Shown: piece after piece, positions 54,710 through 63,955 of the stretch | Layout of the letters: each line of letters begins with the position of its first letter | How positions within the stretch are numbered: the first letter of the stretch is position 1 | DNA from: Betaproteobacteria bacterium | Lineage (GTDB): Bacteria; Pseudomonadota; Gammaproteobacteria; Burkholderiales; Rhodocyclaceae | Direction of reading: 5' to 3' | NCBI GenBank assembly: GCA_016208415.1 | Contig: JACQYB010000037.1 | Coordinates: forward strand, 83,798 to 147,797 | DNA: 64,000 bases | Position numbers and translations under genes: made by a program | The notes under the pieces: model-generated | The model's database searches: none | What the model was told of the DNA's origin: nothing | Seen by the model: the letters and a program-made list of their open reading frames with translations, nothing else

Positions 54710-55729
54710 ATGGACCCCGCTGACACCCCTCCGCCCTACGCCACCCTCACCCCCGAGGCCATCCTCGACGCCATCGAGAGCACCGGCCTGCGCTGTGACG
54801 GCCGCCTGCTGGCGCTCAACAGCTACGAGAACCGCGTCTACCTGGCGGGGCTGGAGGAAGACCCGGCGATGCGCGCGGCAACTGCCGTGGTGGCCAAGTT
54901 CTACCGCCCCGGGCGCTGGAGCGACGCCGCCATCCTGGAAGAACACGCCTTCGTCCAGGATCTGGCGGAACGGGAAATCCCCGCCGTGCCGGCCCTGCGC
55001 CTGGGCGCCCCGGCCAGGACCCTGCACACCCATGGCGGCTTCCGTTTGGCCGTGTTCCCGAAGCAGGGCGGGCGCGCACCGGAATTCGACCGCGCCGGCA
55101 CGCTGGAGTGGATGGGCCGCTTCATCGCCCGCATCCACGCCGTGGGAGCCATCAGGCCCTTCCAGGCCCGCCCGACGCTGGACATCGCCGGCTTCGGCAC
55201 CGAACCCCGCGACTGGCTGCTGGAGCATGCCTTTCTCCCGCCTGACCTGGTGGCGCCCTGGCGCGCCGCGGTGGACCAGGCGCTGGACGGCGTGCGCCGC
55301 TGCTTCGACCGCGCCGGAGACGTGGCGCACCTGCGGCTGCACGGCGACTGCCACGCCGGCAACGTGCTGTGGACCGACGATGGCCCGCACTTCGTCGATT
55401 TCGACGACGCCCGCAACGGCCCGGCGGTGCAGGATCTGTGGATGCTGCTCTGCGGCGACGGCCCCACGCTGGCGAGCCAGTTGCGCGAACTGCTGGCCGG
55501 CTACGAATCCTTCCGCGACTTCAACCGGCGCGAGCTCCATCTGGTGGAGGCGCTACGCACCCTGCGCCTCATCCACTACAGCGCATGGATCGCCCGCCGC
55601 TGGGACGACCCGGCCTTCCCCGCCGCCTTCCCGTGGTTCAACACCCAGCGCTACTGGCAGGACCGCATCCTGGAAATGCGCGAGCAGATCGCCCTCATGG
55701 ACGATCCGCCGCTGCTGTCCGGGATCTGA
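54710..55729 (+). CDS. srkA: Stress response Ser/Thr kinase (SrkA/YihE/RdoA)
   Basis: 339-aa protein kinase-like enzyme of the SrkA family, linked in E. coli to survival under reactive-oxygen and MazF stress. Strong matches along the whole length: LLALNSYENRVYLAG, AKFYRPGRWSDAAILEEHAF, the catalytic HGDCHAGNVLW, VDFDDARNGPAVQDLWMLL and WIARRWDDPAFP. An ATG at 54701 would add three residues. Confidence 0.95.
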   Translation: MDPADTPPPYATLTPEAILDAIESTGLRCDGRLLALNSYENRVYLAGLEEDPAMRAATAVVAKFYRPGRWSDAAILEEHAFVQDLAEREIPAVPALRLGAPARTLHTHGGFRLAVFPKQGGRAPEFDRAGTLEWMGRFIARIHAVGAIRPFQARPTLDIAGFGTEPRDWLLEHAFLPPDLVAPWRAAVDQALDGVRRCFDRAGDVAHLRLHGDCHAGNVLWTDDGPHFVDFDDARNGPAVQDLWMLLCGDGPTLASQLRELLAGYESFRDFNRRELHLVEALRTLRLIHYSAWIARRWDDPAFPAAFPWFNTQRYWQDRILEMREQIALMDDPPLLSGI

Positions 55730-55862
55730 ACACCCCCAGGGGCTACGCCCGGGCGCCGCGAATGCTGCACTGCCGCTATTGCAGTGCAGATCGCACCGCC
55801 CCGTGCGCCGGCGTAGAGTCGTGCCCAACACGCCCCAACAAACGGGAAGGAAGGAGACGAGC

Positions 55863-56381
55863 ATGGACACGAACAACCCGATCGGGTCGGTGGCCGACTG
55901 TTATGCCTGCGCGCTGATGATCGAGCGCGAGAGCGTGGCGCGCTACCGCGAATTCGCCGCGCATCTGGAGGATCACGGCAACCGGGGCGAAGCGGAGCTG
56001 TTCCGGCGGCTGGCGCGCACCGAGGCCGAACGCGCCCAGGCGCTGGCGCAGGAGGTGGCGGCGGGCGAACTGCCCAGGCTGCGCCCCGAAACCTGGAGCT
56101 GGCTGGACGATGCCCCGCCCGAGGCGGTGTCGCACGAACTGATCTTCCACCTCATGACGCCCCACGACGCGCTCAAGATCGCCATCGGCGCGCAGCGTCG
56201 GGCACGGGAGTTCTTCGAGATCGTGGCGCGGGACACCTCCGACCCGCGCATCCGCACCCTGGCGCTGGACATGAGCCGGGACGAGGATGAGCAGATTCGC
56301 GCCATGGAAACGGCCCTGGCACACGCGCCGCGGCCGTTCCGATTCGTGGAGGAGGATTTCCTTCCCGGGTTGATGCACTAG
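55863..56381 (+). CDS. Ferritin-like/rubrerythrin-type protein
   Basis: 172-aa four-helix protein with ferritin-like glutamates: YACALMIERESVARYREFAAHLEDHG (ExxxYRxxAxH type), RTEAERAQAL and RDEDEQIRAME. No rubredoxin cysteines are present. It could bind a diiron site or act in redox or metal storage; specific function unknown. AAGGAGACGAGC gives a good ribosome site. Confidence 0.8.
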   Translation: MDTNNPIGSVADCYACALMIERESVARYREFAAHLEDHGNRGEAELFRRLARTEAERAQALAQEVAAGELPRLRPETWSWLDDAPPEAVSHELIFHLMTPHDALKIAIGAQRRAREFFEIVARDTSDPRIRTLALDMSRDEDEQIRAMETALAHAPRPFRFVEEDFLPGLMH

Positions 56382-56410
56382 TCGGCAGACAACGAGATCC
56401 GGACGGTTTG

Positions 56411-56436
56411 GTGGGAGCGGGCGAGCGCGCTCCCAC
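56411..56436. repeat. Short REP-like palindrome
   Basis: GTGGGAGCGGGCGAGCGCGCTCCCAC, a minimal version of the REP palindromes at 31639 and 39827 with the GTGGGAGCGG core and its complement. Lies between the ferritin-like and pseudouridine synthase genes. A further half copy (GTGGGAGCGG) is at 57678-57687. Confidence 0.65.
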
Positions 56437-56469
56437 ATCCATCGGATTCAAATCGACCGCCCGCTGGAA

Positions 56470-57207
56470 TCAGAAACGCTCGTCCGTCCCCAGGTAGCGC
56501 CACTGCCCCAGCGGCAGCGCGCCCAGCGCGATGGCGCCGATGCGCACGCGCTTGAGGCCGCTCACCTTCAGTCCCACCAGTTCGCACATGCGGCGGATCT
56601 GGCGCTTGCGGCCTTCCCGGAGCACGAAGCGCAACTGGTCTTCGTTCTGCCAGCTCACCCGCGCCGGGCGCAGCGCGCGCCCGTCCAGCGACAGGCCGTG
56701 GTTCAGCAGGCGCAGGCCCTCGTCCGACAGCCGGCCGCTCACCCGCACCAGGTATTCCTTTTCGATCCGCGAGTCGTCGCCGATGAGCTGGCGGGCGATG
56801 CGCCCGTCCTGGGTGAGCACCAGCAGGCCGGTGGAATCGATGTCCAGACGCCCCGCGGGCGCCAGGCCCTTGAGTTGCGCGGGGTGGAACGCCGCCCCGC
56901 CGCCCTCGGCCCAGCGCGTGTCGGGGCCGATCAGGCTCACCGCCGGCGTGAAGCCCGGCTCCGGCTGCCCCGAAACGTAGCCCACCGGCTTGTGCAGCAG
57001 GATGGTGACGCGGCCGGCCTGGCGCGCGTGCGCGGCGCGCGTGATGTGGATGCGGCAGTCGGGATCGACCCGCACCCCCAGTTCGGTCATGCGCTGGTCG
57101 TCCACGAACACCCAGCCGCGCTCGATGAACTCGTCGGCCTCGCGGCGCGAGCACAGGCCGCGGCTGGCCATGAGCTTGCTGAGGCGGATGCCCCGGGTTT
57201 CGTCCAT
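56470..57207 (-). CDS. S4-domain rRNA pseudouridine synthase (RluF/RluB-like)
   Basis: 245-aa enzyme with an N-terminal S4 RNA-binding domain ([23 protein letters not shown]) and an RsuA/RluB-type catalytic domain. The catalytic aspartate is in [17 protein letters not shown] and the C-terminal motif is [15 protein letters not shown]. It most resembles RluF-type enzymes acting on 23S rRNA, but the exact target is not certain. Confidence 0.9.
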   Translation of the reverse strand: MDETRGIRLSKLMASRGLCSRREADEFIERGWVFVDDQRMTELGVRVDPDCRIHITRAAHARQAGRVTILLHKPVGYVSGQPEPGFTPAVSLIGPDTRWAEGGGAAFHPAQLKGLAPAGRLDIDSTGLLVLTQDGRIARQLIGDDSRIEKEYLVRVSGRLSDEGLRLLNHGLSLDGRALRPARVSWQNEDQLRFVLREGRKRQIRRMCELVGLKVSGLKRVRIGAIALGALPLGQWRYLGTDERF

Positions 57208-57247
57208 GGAAGGGAGTGGGTCCGGTGACGCGCGCCAGGCTGGTGGA

Positions 57248-57592
57248 TCAGGCCACCGCCAGCAGTTCCACCTCGAACACCAGCGTGGCGTTGGGCGGAA
57301 TCACGCCGCCGGCGCCACGGGCGCCGTAGCCGAGTTGCGGCGGGATGGTGAGCTTGCGCACGCCGCCCACCTGCATGCCCTGCACGCCCTCGTCCCAGCC
57401 GGCGATGACGTGGCCGCGGCCCAGGGGAAAGGAGAAGGGGTCGCCGCGGTCCTTGCTGGAATCGAACTTGCGCCCGTCGGTGAGCCAGCCGGTGTAATGG
57501 ACCTGGACGTGCTGGCCGGCGCCGGCGGTGTCGCCGTCGCCCACGGTGAGGTCTTCGATGATCAGGCCGCTGGGCGTTTGGGTGGTGGACAT
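57248..57592 (-). CDS. FKBP-type peptidyl-prolyl cis-trans isomerase
   Basis: 114-aa single-domain [62 protein letters not shown] is the canonical core with the hydrophobic active site. No signal peptide, so cytoplasmic. Alone between the pseudouridine synthase and the M48 protease. Confidence 0.95.
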   Translation of the reverse strand: MSTTQTPSGLIIEDLTVGDGDTAGAGQHVQVHYTGWLTDGRKFDSSKDRGDPFSFPLGRGHVIAGWDEGVQGMQVGGVRKLTIPPQLGYGARGAGGVIPPNATLVFEVELLAVA

Positions 57593-57687
57593 GGGGGATC
57601 CCTTCTGTTGGGTGATGGGCGAATGGCGAGTCAGGGGGCGAGTTTAAGCGAACGGCGCCATGCCTGGGGCCCCCCCTGTGGGAGCGG

Positions 57688-58707
57688 CTATGGGATCTCC
57701 CGCAGGGCGCGGATGCGGTCCCCGGACGCGGGATGGCTGTCCAGGTATCCCGTCTCGCCGCCTTCAGAGGCGGCACGGCGATGCGCAGCCTCGAGCCGCT
57801 CCAGCATGCCGGACAGAAGCAGCGGCGAAAGCCCGTTGGCCCGCAGCCAGCGCGCCGCCCAGGCATCCGCCTCGCGCTCCATGTCGCGGGAGTAGCGGGC
57901 CTGGATCAGCACCGTGGGCGCGGCGGCCAGCAGGGTGCTGACGTCGCCCACATACCAGGTCATGAACAGCGCCACCATCGATCCCTGCAGCACCAGCCGC
58001 AGGCCGTGGCGCTCCTGCACGTGGCCCAGTTCGTGGCCCAGCACGGCCATGACCTGGTCGTCGTCGGCGGCCAGGGCCAGCAACTGGTCGGTGACGACGA
58101 TGCTGCCGTCGGGCAGCGCGAAGGCGTTGGCGCCCAGGCGCCGGCCGTCGCGAAACAGCACGCGGTGCGGGATCTGCGCCCCCTCCGACGCGGGCATGGC
58201 GGCGAAGCGGGCGGCCAGGTCCCGGGTACGGGGTTCGGGCAGGGCGCTGGGTCCGAGCAGGTGGGCATCCAGCACTTCCAATACCTGTGCGGAAAGCTCC
58301 TGGCCAACGGCCTCGGGGATGCTGGGCGCCACCCACTGCGCCGCCAGGGGCAGGGCGAAGCGCCAGATCCCCAGCGCCAGGAGCGCGACGCCGATCACCG
58401 CCAGCGCCACCGCCCGCGGCGCGAACTGCCAGCGCACGTGGGCGCGGTCGCGGTGGCCGGTGGCCGCCAGCAGGCGGGCCAGGGCGGCGTGGTCGCGCAC
58501 CTCGCAGAAGGCGCCGTCGGCAAAGGTGATCAGCCGCGGCGCCGCACCCATCGGCTCGGAGATGCGCAGGCTGGCCAGCGGCGCGCTGCGCTGCACGCCC
58601 TCGCCCGTCACATGGGCGACGCCGTCCTCGACCTGCAGCGTCACCTCGAAGCGGCGCGCGCTGCGGCCGTCGTGGTAGTGGGCGGGAACCTCCGGCGCGG
58701 CGCTCAC
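57688..58707 (-). CDS. M48-family membrane metallopeptidase
   Basis: 339-aa protease (GTG start overlapping the DUF898 stop as GTGA). After a ~95-residue N-terminal region there is one hydrophobic helix (about 100-125), then the protease domain with the zinc motif HELGHVQERH, third ligand region DMEREADAWAARW, and C-terminal SHPASGDRI. The N-terminal part resembles a small beta domain (FEVTLQVEDGVAHVTGEG). It forms a tight pair with the DUF898 gene, commonly seen in proteobacteria. Confidence 0.9.
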   Translation of the reverse strand: MSAAPEVPAHYHDGRSARRFEVTLQVEDGVAHVTGEGVQRSAPLASLRISEPMGAAPRLITFADGAFCEVRDHAALARLLAATGHRDRAHVRWQFAPRAVALAVIGVALLALGIWRFALPLAAQWVAPSIPEAVGQELSAQVLEVLDAHLLGPSALPEPRTRDLAARFAAMPASEGAQIPHRVLFRDGRRLGANAFALPDGSIVVTDQLLALAADDDQVMAVLGHELGHVQERHGLRLVLQGSMVALFMTWYVGDVSTLLAAAPTVLIQARYSRDMEREADAWAARWLRANGLSPLLLSGMLERLEAAHRRAASEGGETGYLDSHPASGDRIRALREIP

Positions 58708-59792
58708 AGTGTCAGATCGACGTCGAACATCTCGGCGGCCTCCTCGCCGGTGGCGGCCACCGCCTGCTGCGCTCCGGCGGTGAATTCCTCCAGGCTGCCG
58801 GCGGCGATCACCCGCACGCTTTCGAGCCGGTACCTGGCCACCCGCACCGCCGCGAACGGCTGGAACAGGCCCAGGGTGAGGACGATGGCAAGGAAGTTGG
58901 TGCCAATGATGGCGAACAGCCGCAGCGGGCGCACCCGGCTTTCGAAGCGGTGTTCTCCCAGGCGGGTGTGGTTCCACATCAGGTTCTGCAGTCTCGCCGA
59001 CACGAAGGACCACACGAACAGCATCGCCAGGCCAAGGACCGCCAGCGGCAACACGGTCATCTGGCCCAGCGTGGCGCGGAAAGCCCCCTCTCCGTCCCCC
59101 GCCAGGCCGCGCAGCACCGGCACGGCCACCATCCCCGACACCACCAGCACCCCAAGAAAGATCAGCCCCGCCGCGATGTAGATGCCATAGAACGGGCCCA
59201 CCTCGCCGTGGAAGGAAAACCGCGTCGCGCCGAGCCGCGCATGGTTGCGCTGGTAGGCGGCCATGCGCTGGTGCCAGAAGGGGCCGAGCAGGTAGAAGCT
59301 GATGGCGGTGAGCAACGGCCACAGCAGGAAGACGCGGTAGCCGCCGGCATCGGTGCCGTCGAAACCGAAGCGCAGCCCCCGCCAACTGGTGTTCCAGGCG
59401 CGGAAGCGCAGCGAGCGCACCAGCAGCCACGGGAAAACCGCCGCCAGCGCCAGGAAGACCACCGCCCCGAACAGCGGCGCGAACTGCGTGGAGACGTTGT
59501 AGAGCACCAGCAGCGCCAGGGCCAGCAGCCGCCCCTTGAGGATGGCCACCGGCGAACCGTGGTAGTCGAAGGCCGAGCCCGCCAGGGAGGTGTTGCGGTA
59601 GAAGTACTGCAGCCGCCGCACCTTGGCCCAGGCGGAGTAGATGCCCAGGGTGAGCACCGTGAGCAGCAGATTGACGATCCAGATGCCGAAGTACTCGGCG
59701 CCACGCCCGGTGAAGCTCAGCGGCAGCGGTTCGCCCGCGGCAACGGAATCTGCGGGTGCTTGCTCCAGGTCGGACGACGCGGCGGCGGACAT
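58704..59792 (-). CDS. DUF898 (YjgN-like) membrane protein
   Basis: 362-aa polytopic protein. The repeated FTGRGAEYFGIWIVNLLLTVLTLGIYSAWAKVRR and FSFHGEVGPFYGIYIAAGLIFL segments are typical of the YjgN/DUF898 family. Start MSAAASS, supported by GGAG upstream. Function unknown. Its stop overlaps the M48 protease start, suggesting a membrane-protein/protease partnership. Confidence 0.88.
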   Translation of the reverse strand: MSAAASSDLEQAPADSVAAGEPLPLSFTGRGAEYFGIWIVNLLLTVLTLGIYSAWAKVRRLQYFYRNTSLAGSAFDYHGSPVAILKGRLLALALLVLYNVSTQFAPLFGAVVFLALAAVFPWLLVRSLRFRAWNTSWRGLRFGFDGTDAGGYRVFLLWPLLTAISFYLLGPFWHQRMAAYQRNHARLGATRFSFHGEVGPFYGIYIAAGLIFLGVLVVSGMVAVPVLRGLAGDGEGAFRATLGQMTVLPLAVLGLAMLFVWSFVSARLQNLMWNHTRLGEHRFESRVRPLRLFAIIGTNFLAIVLTLGLFQPFAAVRVARYRLESVRVIAAGSLEEFTAGAQQAVAATGEEAAEMFDVDLTL

Positions 59793-59901
59793 GACCCACT
59801 CCGGCATGAAAGCCGGCAGTATAAGGATGTCCTGGCCGCCGCCGCCGTCAGGTGCTTCACGATCCGGTGCGCTCCCGTGCATCCGGCGGGAGAAGTCGCA
59901 T

Positions 59902-60780
59902 TCACTCCGGCAGGCAGATCTGGCCGCGGCGCGCGGCCACCGCGGTGCGTACCGCCAACAACGCCACCACCACCGTCAGCACCGCCAGCAAAGCCCCACC
60001 CAGCCAGGTGAAGAAGGCCTCGCCGCTGCGCACGCCCATCACCAGCGTGGCGATGGTCATGGCCGCCAGGGGAAAGGAATAGGCCCAGGCGGAGATGAAG
60101 AACGGCAGGCGGAAGAAGCGTGCCGCGTTGGTGGCCAGCAGCAGCGTCAGGAACAGCGCCGTGTGGTAGAGGATGCGGGCGAAGGCGTCGAGCTGGTCGG
60201 TGAGCGCCACGTAGGCGATGAAGCCCACCGAGGGCGGCGCCAGCAGGATGAAGAGCGTGGGCGCGAGGCGCTGCGGCAGCGGCTCGTGGAAGAACAGGCG
60301 GTACATGACGATGGTCAGCAGCACCAGCCAGAACACCAGCCCGACGCTGAAGAAGAACCACGACACCTCCGGCGGCGCGAAACGCACCCCCGCCACCGGC
60401 ACGATGATGTTGCCCACCACCGGGATGAACCAGGCCGGATTGGCGTGCTTGATGTCGTAGTGGGTGTGGTGGATCCAGCCGCTCATGATGCTGAGGGTGA
60501 AGGCGAGGTGCAGCGCCGCCCCCGCCATCCACAGCACGGCCGCGATGCCCGGCGCCTCGTCGGCCCACAGGATGGCCAGCAGCAGGATGCCGATGGAGAT
60601 GGTGGGAAAGAAATTCACCCGGATCGGGTGCGCACGCTCGGAGCGCACCGCCTGCGGATGGCGCACCAGCTTGGCCGCATAGACGGCGGCAAGGAAGACG
60701 AACAGCACGCTCACCACCACCGCCAGCACCTGCCACACCAGCGCCGGCAGGCCGAGCACGGCGTGAGCCACGGTCGTCAT
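59902..60780 (-). CDS. SLAC1/TDT-family transporter, N-terminal helix apparently missing
   Basis: 292-aa protein of the SLAC1/tellurite-resistance TDT family. HPIRVNFFPTISIGILLLAI and the later helices match well. Family members normally begin with a first membrane helix (FPxxFF type) before the segment seen here, about 25 residues earlier. Upstream sequence in all frames does not show it, so the gene may carry a 5' deletion. It could still be functional, but this is doubtful. Confidence 0.8.
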   Translation of the reverse strand: MTTVAHAVLGLPALVWQVLAVVVSVLFVFLAAVYAAKLVRHPQAVRSERAHPIRVNFFPTISIGILLLAILWADEAPGIAAVLWMAGAALHLAFTLSIMSGWIHHTHYDIKHANPAWFIPVVGNIIVPVAGVRFAPPEVSWFFFSVGLVFWLVLLTIVMYRLFFHEPLPQRLAPTLFILLAPPSVGFIAYVALTDQLDAFARILYHTALFLTLLLATNAARFFRLPFFISAWAYSFPLAAMTIATLVMGVRSGEAFFTWLGGALLAVLTVVVALLAVRTAVAARRGQICLPE

Positions 60781-60929
60781 GCGGGGATCTCGAAGCGGCG
60801 ACGGGTCGCGGAAGTGGGAGGATAAGCAAATGCTGATATTTGGTCCACCCTTTCCCCCATGCATTGATCGGAGCAGATCCGTCGGGATGAAGGCCTACGC
60901 GGGAGGAACGCTAGGCCGGCGGTCAGGGG

Positions 60930-62159
60930 CTAGCGCGTGACGGTCGTGCCCGTCTTGCGGTAATCGTCCAGGCTTTCCGGCGGAAACGCCCGGCTGAAGA
61001 GGATGGGCGTGATGAAGGTGGTGAAGATGCCCATCAGCACCAGGGTGGAGAAAATCCCGGCGTTGATGAAGCCCTTTTCGTAGGCGATGCTCGCCACCAC
61101 CAGCTCCATCACGCCGCGGCCGTTGAGGATGCACCCCAGGCCCAGCGCCTCCCGGCGCGACATGCCCACCAGTCGCCCGCCCCACACCCCCGCGGCCATC
61201 TTGGTCACCACCGACACGGCCAGCACCGCCACGGCGAACACCACCGAGTCGATGGCATGGATGTCGAACTCCAGCCCCAGGTAGGCGAAGAACACCGGCG
61301 CCAGGAAGCCCCCCGTTACCGATCCCAGCGTCTTCTGCAGCTCGTTGTAGCGCGAGGCGAGAAAATGCCGCTGGTCGAGCAGCAGCGCGCCGAAGAAGGC
61401 GCCGATCACGAAATGGAAGCCCAGCATCTCGCTGACCCAGCCGAAAATCAGCACGAACAGCACCACGATGCCAAACAGCGCCTCGGCACCGAAGTAGCGC
61501 ACCAGGGTCTCGGGGACCACGTGAATGCTCGCCCCCCGGCGGTGAAGGAATTCCAGGGTCCAGTTGAGCGCCAGAACGAAGCCGGCCAGCAGTGCCAGCT
61601 TGCCGGTGGCCACCGCCACCGTCGTGGCCACGGCGCCGAAGGTGGGCTGCGACGGCACCCCCAGCACCACGCCCAGCACCAGCAGCGCCGCCACGTCGTT
61701 GACCACCGCCGTGGCCACGGCGTAGCGGCCGATGGGCGTGTCGAGGATGTCCAGGTTCTCCAGGATCTTCAGCGCCACCGGCAGCGCGGTGATGGAGATG
61801 CACAGGCCGAGGAACACCGTGCGCATGGCATCCAGCCCGAACAACTGCCCCACCAGCCCACCGCCCAGGAAGGGGATGACGAAGCCGATGGCCGCCAGCA
61901 GCAGCCCCCTCCCCCGCATGGCGCCGAGGATGTGGCCGATCTTCATCTCCAGGCCGGCGGTGAGGATCACCAGGAACACCGCCAGCTCGGAGATGCCCGC
62001 CAGCGCCGGGTTCGGACGGATGAGGTCGAGCACCGCCGGGCCCAGCAGCACGCCTGCGAGGATTTCCCCGATCACCTCCGGCTGGTTGTAGCGCGCGAAC
62101 AGCCTGCCGAACAACCGGGCGACGACGATCAGGACGAGAAGGCTGGAAAGCAGGGACAA
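60930..62159 (-). CDS. CPA2-family cation/proton antiporter
   Basis: 409-aa exchanger with about 12 helices, without RCK domains: RYNQPEVIGEILAGVLLGP, LAVFLVILTAGLEMKIGHI, the VNDVAALLVLGVVLG ion-binding region and NGRGVMELVVASIAYEKG. TTG start chosen because it opens the first helix and has GGAG upstream; the longer frame is not conserved. A second antiporter, different from that at 31709. Confidence 0.88.
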   Translation of the reverse strand: MSLLSSLLVLIVVARLFGRLFARYNQPEVIGEILAGVLLGPAVLDLIRPNPALAGISELAVFLVILTAGLEMKIGHILGAMRGRGLLLAAIGFVIPFLGGGLVGQLFGLDAMRTVFLGLCISITALPVALKILENLDILDTPIGRYAVATAVVNDVAALLVLGVVLGVPSQPTFGAVATTVAVATGKLALLAGFVLALNWTLEFLHRRGASIHVVPETLVRYFGAEALFGIVVLFVLIFGWVSEMLGFHFVIGAFFGALLLDQRHFLASRYNELQKTLGSVTGGFLAPVFFAYLGLEFDIHAIDSVVFAVAVLAVSVVTKMAAGVWGGRLVGMSRREALGLGCILNGRGVMELVVASIAYEKGFINAGIFSTLVLMGIFTTFITPILFSRAFPPESLDDYRKTGTTVTR

Positions 62160-62287
62160 GGCGGGCTCCGGTTGCTGAAAACCGCAGCGGGGCGGACGGA
62201 GCCGGCCCCCGCTGGACCTCGGAGCGCGCAATTATACCGGGCCGGCGTTGCAGCCCTCTGACGGAGCGCCGGGTCGCGCACGCCCGC

Positions 62288-62962
62288 CTACCAGAAACGC
62301 CAGCTCCCCGTGGCCACCACCCACACCCCCAGCACCAGGTTGGTCACCGCGTGGCCGGCCACCGCCAGCCACAGGTGGCCGCGCCGGTACAGCCAGGCGT
62401 AGGCCGCGCCGGCCTGGATGCCGGCGAACCACTCGTTGTGCTCCAGGCCGAAGATCACCGAACTCCACAGCACCGCCCGCAGCGTCATGGCGCGCGGGTC
62501 CGCCTCCAGGAAGCGCGGGTGGTCGATCCAGCGCAGGATGAAGGAGCGCCAGAACAGCTCCTCCATCACCGGCACCACCAGCGCCGCGCCAGCGATGCGC
62601 ACCGCCACCAGGGCCAGGTCGAGCCGACCGTCGGCGCCGCGCGGATCGAAGCCGCCAGGCTCGTCGCTCAGCACCAGCCAGCCGCCGGCCAGGTTAACCC
62701 AGGCGACGAACACCCCCAACCCCACCGCCACGGCCAGCAGCCACTCCCGCGCCGCGGGGGCCGGCGGCAGGCGCAGTTCCCGGTAGTGGCGGGCGAAGGC
62801 CAGCAGCAGTACCGCCACCGCCGCCACCCGCAGGCCGTAGAGCCAGCGGCCATCGGCGAGTCCGAACCACTCGGCGGGCCTGTCGCCCAAGGCGAGAAAG
62901 AGCATGTAGACGGCGAAAGGCGCCGCGCGCAGGAGCCAGGGAGCCGTGGTGTTCATGGACAT
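62288..62962 (-). CDS. CPBP-family intramembrane protease (CAAX-protease-related)
   Basis: 224-aa membrane protein with the CPBP/Abi signature: EELFWRSFILRW (EExxxR), FGLEHNEWF and GHAVTNLVLG. It matches the branch annotated as CAAX prenyl protease-related, often linked to exosortase systems, though none is in the window. Likely cleaves a membrane substrate or acts as a scaffold. Confidence 0.88.
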   Translation of the reverse strand: MSMNTTAPWLLRAAPFAVYMLFLALGDRPAEWFGLADGRWLYGLRVAAVAVLLLAFARHYRELRLPPAPAAREWLLAVAVGLGVFVAWVNLAGGWLVLSDEPGGFDPRGADGRLDLALVAVRIAGAALVVPVMEELFWRSFILRWIDHPRFLEADPRAMTLRAVLWSSVIFGLEHNEWFAGIQAGAAYAWLYRRGHLWLAVAGHAVTNLVLGVWVVATGSWRFW

Positions 62963-63001
62963 GGATGGGAAATCGGACGTTCGAATGGATGTGGGTGCTG
63001 A

Positions 63002-63955
63002 TTACAACCCGTCCAGCGGACTCACCACCCCACGGCCGCCGCGGTTGAGCACATGAGTGTAGATCATGGTCGTCTTCACATCCGAATGGCCGAGCAATTC
63101 CTGCACCGTACGGATGTCGTATCCCGACTCCAGGACGTGGGTGGCGAAGGAGTGCCTCAAGGTGTGCACCGTCACCGGCTTCGCGATCCCCGCCTTGGGC
63201 AAGGCCGCCTTGACCGCCCGCTGAATGCGCTGCTCGAACAGGTGATGCCGGCGCACCACTGCCGAACGCGGATCGCTGGCCAAGCCCGGCGCTGGCCAGA
63301 CCCAGAACCAGTTCCAGGACAGGCCGGCGCGGGCATACTTCCGTTCCAGTGCATCCGGCAGCCACACACCCGGGAGCGCTGCCGCGCGATCGGCAGACCA
63401 CAGGGCGTGGGAGGCCGCCAGCCGGTGGCGCAGCACACCCCCCAGGCTGTCGGGCAGCATCACGATCCGGTCCTTGCCGCCCTTGCCGTCGCGAACCAGA
63501 ATCGCCCGCCGTTCGAAATCCACATCCTTCACCCGTAACCGCAGTGCCTCCATCAGGCGCAGACCGGTACCGTACAACAGGCGCACCACTTCGCCTTCGA
63601 CGCCTTCGACCGCCGCCAGCAGGCGCGCGGCCTCGGCCCGCGACAGCACGGTGGGCACCCGCTTGCGCACCTGTGGCCGGCCGATGTCGGCCAGCCACGG
63701 CAGATTGATTCCTAGAACCTCGCGATACAGGAACAGCAGGGCCGACAGGGCCTGATTGTGCGTGGAAGCCGCTACACGCCTCTCCGCTGCAAGCCAGCCC
63801 AGAAACCGCTCTACATCGGGTGCCCCCAGTTCCAGTGGGTGACGCAGGCCGGAGAAGCGCACGAACGCCCGGACCCAGTAGACATATTGCTGCTCGGTTC
63901 GTATGCTGTAATGCTTGTAGCGGACGCGCTCCCGAACCTGGTCCAGGAGGCGCAC
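63002..63955 (-). CDS. intI: Integron integrase (IntI-type tyrosine recombinase)
   Basis: 317-aa tyrosine recombinase. Core residues Arg133 (TGLRLME), Lys158/161, His264 and Arg267 (HTLRHSF), His290 (LLGHSDV) and Tyr299 (TMIYTHV). It also has the extra domain unique to integron integrases at about 199-240 ([11 protein letters not shown]...[11 protein letters not shown]). GTG start. attI and any gene cassettes should lie just beyond the right edge, past 63956, because cassettes insert upstream of intI. Confidence 0.93.
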   Translation of the reverse strand: MRLLDQVRERVRYKHYSIRTEQQYVYWVRAFVRFSGLRHPLELGAPDVERFLGWLAAERRVAASTHNQALSALLFLYREVLGINLPWLADIGRPQVRKRVPTVLSRAEAARLLAAVEGVEGEVVRLLYGTGLRLMEALRLRVKDVDFERRAILVRDGKGGKDRIVMLPDSLGGVLRHRLAASHALWSADRAAALPGVWLPDALERKYARAGLSWNWFWVWPAPGLASDPRSAVVRRHHLFEQRIQRAVKAALPKAGIAKPVTVHTLRHSFATHVLESGYDIRTVQELLGHSDVKTTMIYTHVLNRGGRGVVSPLDGL

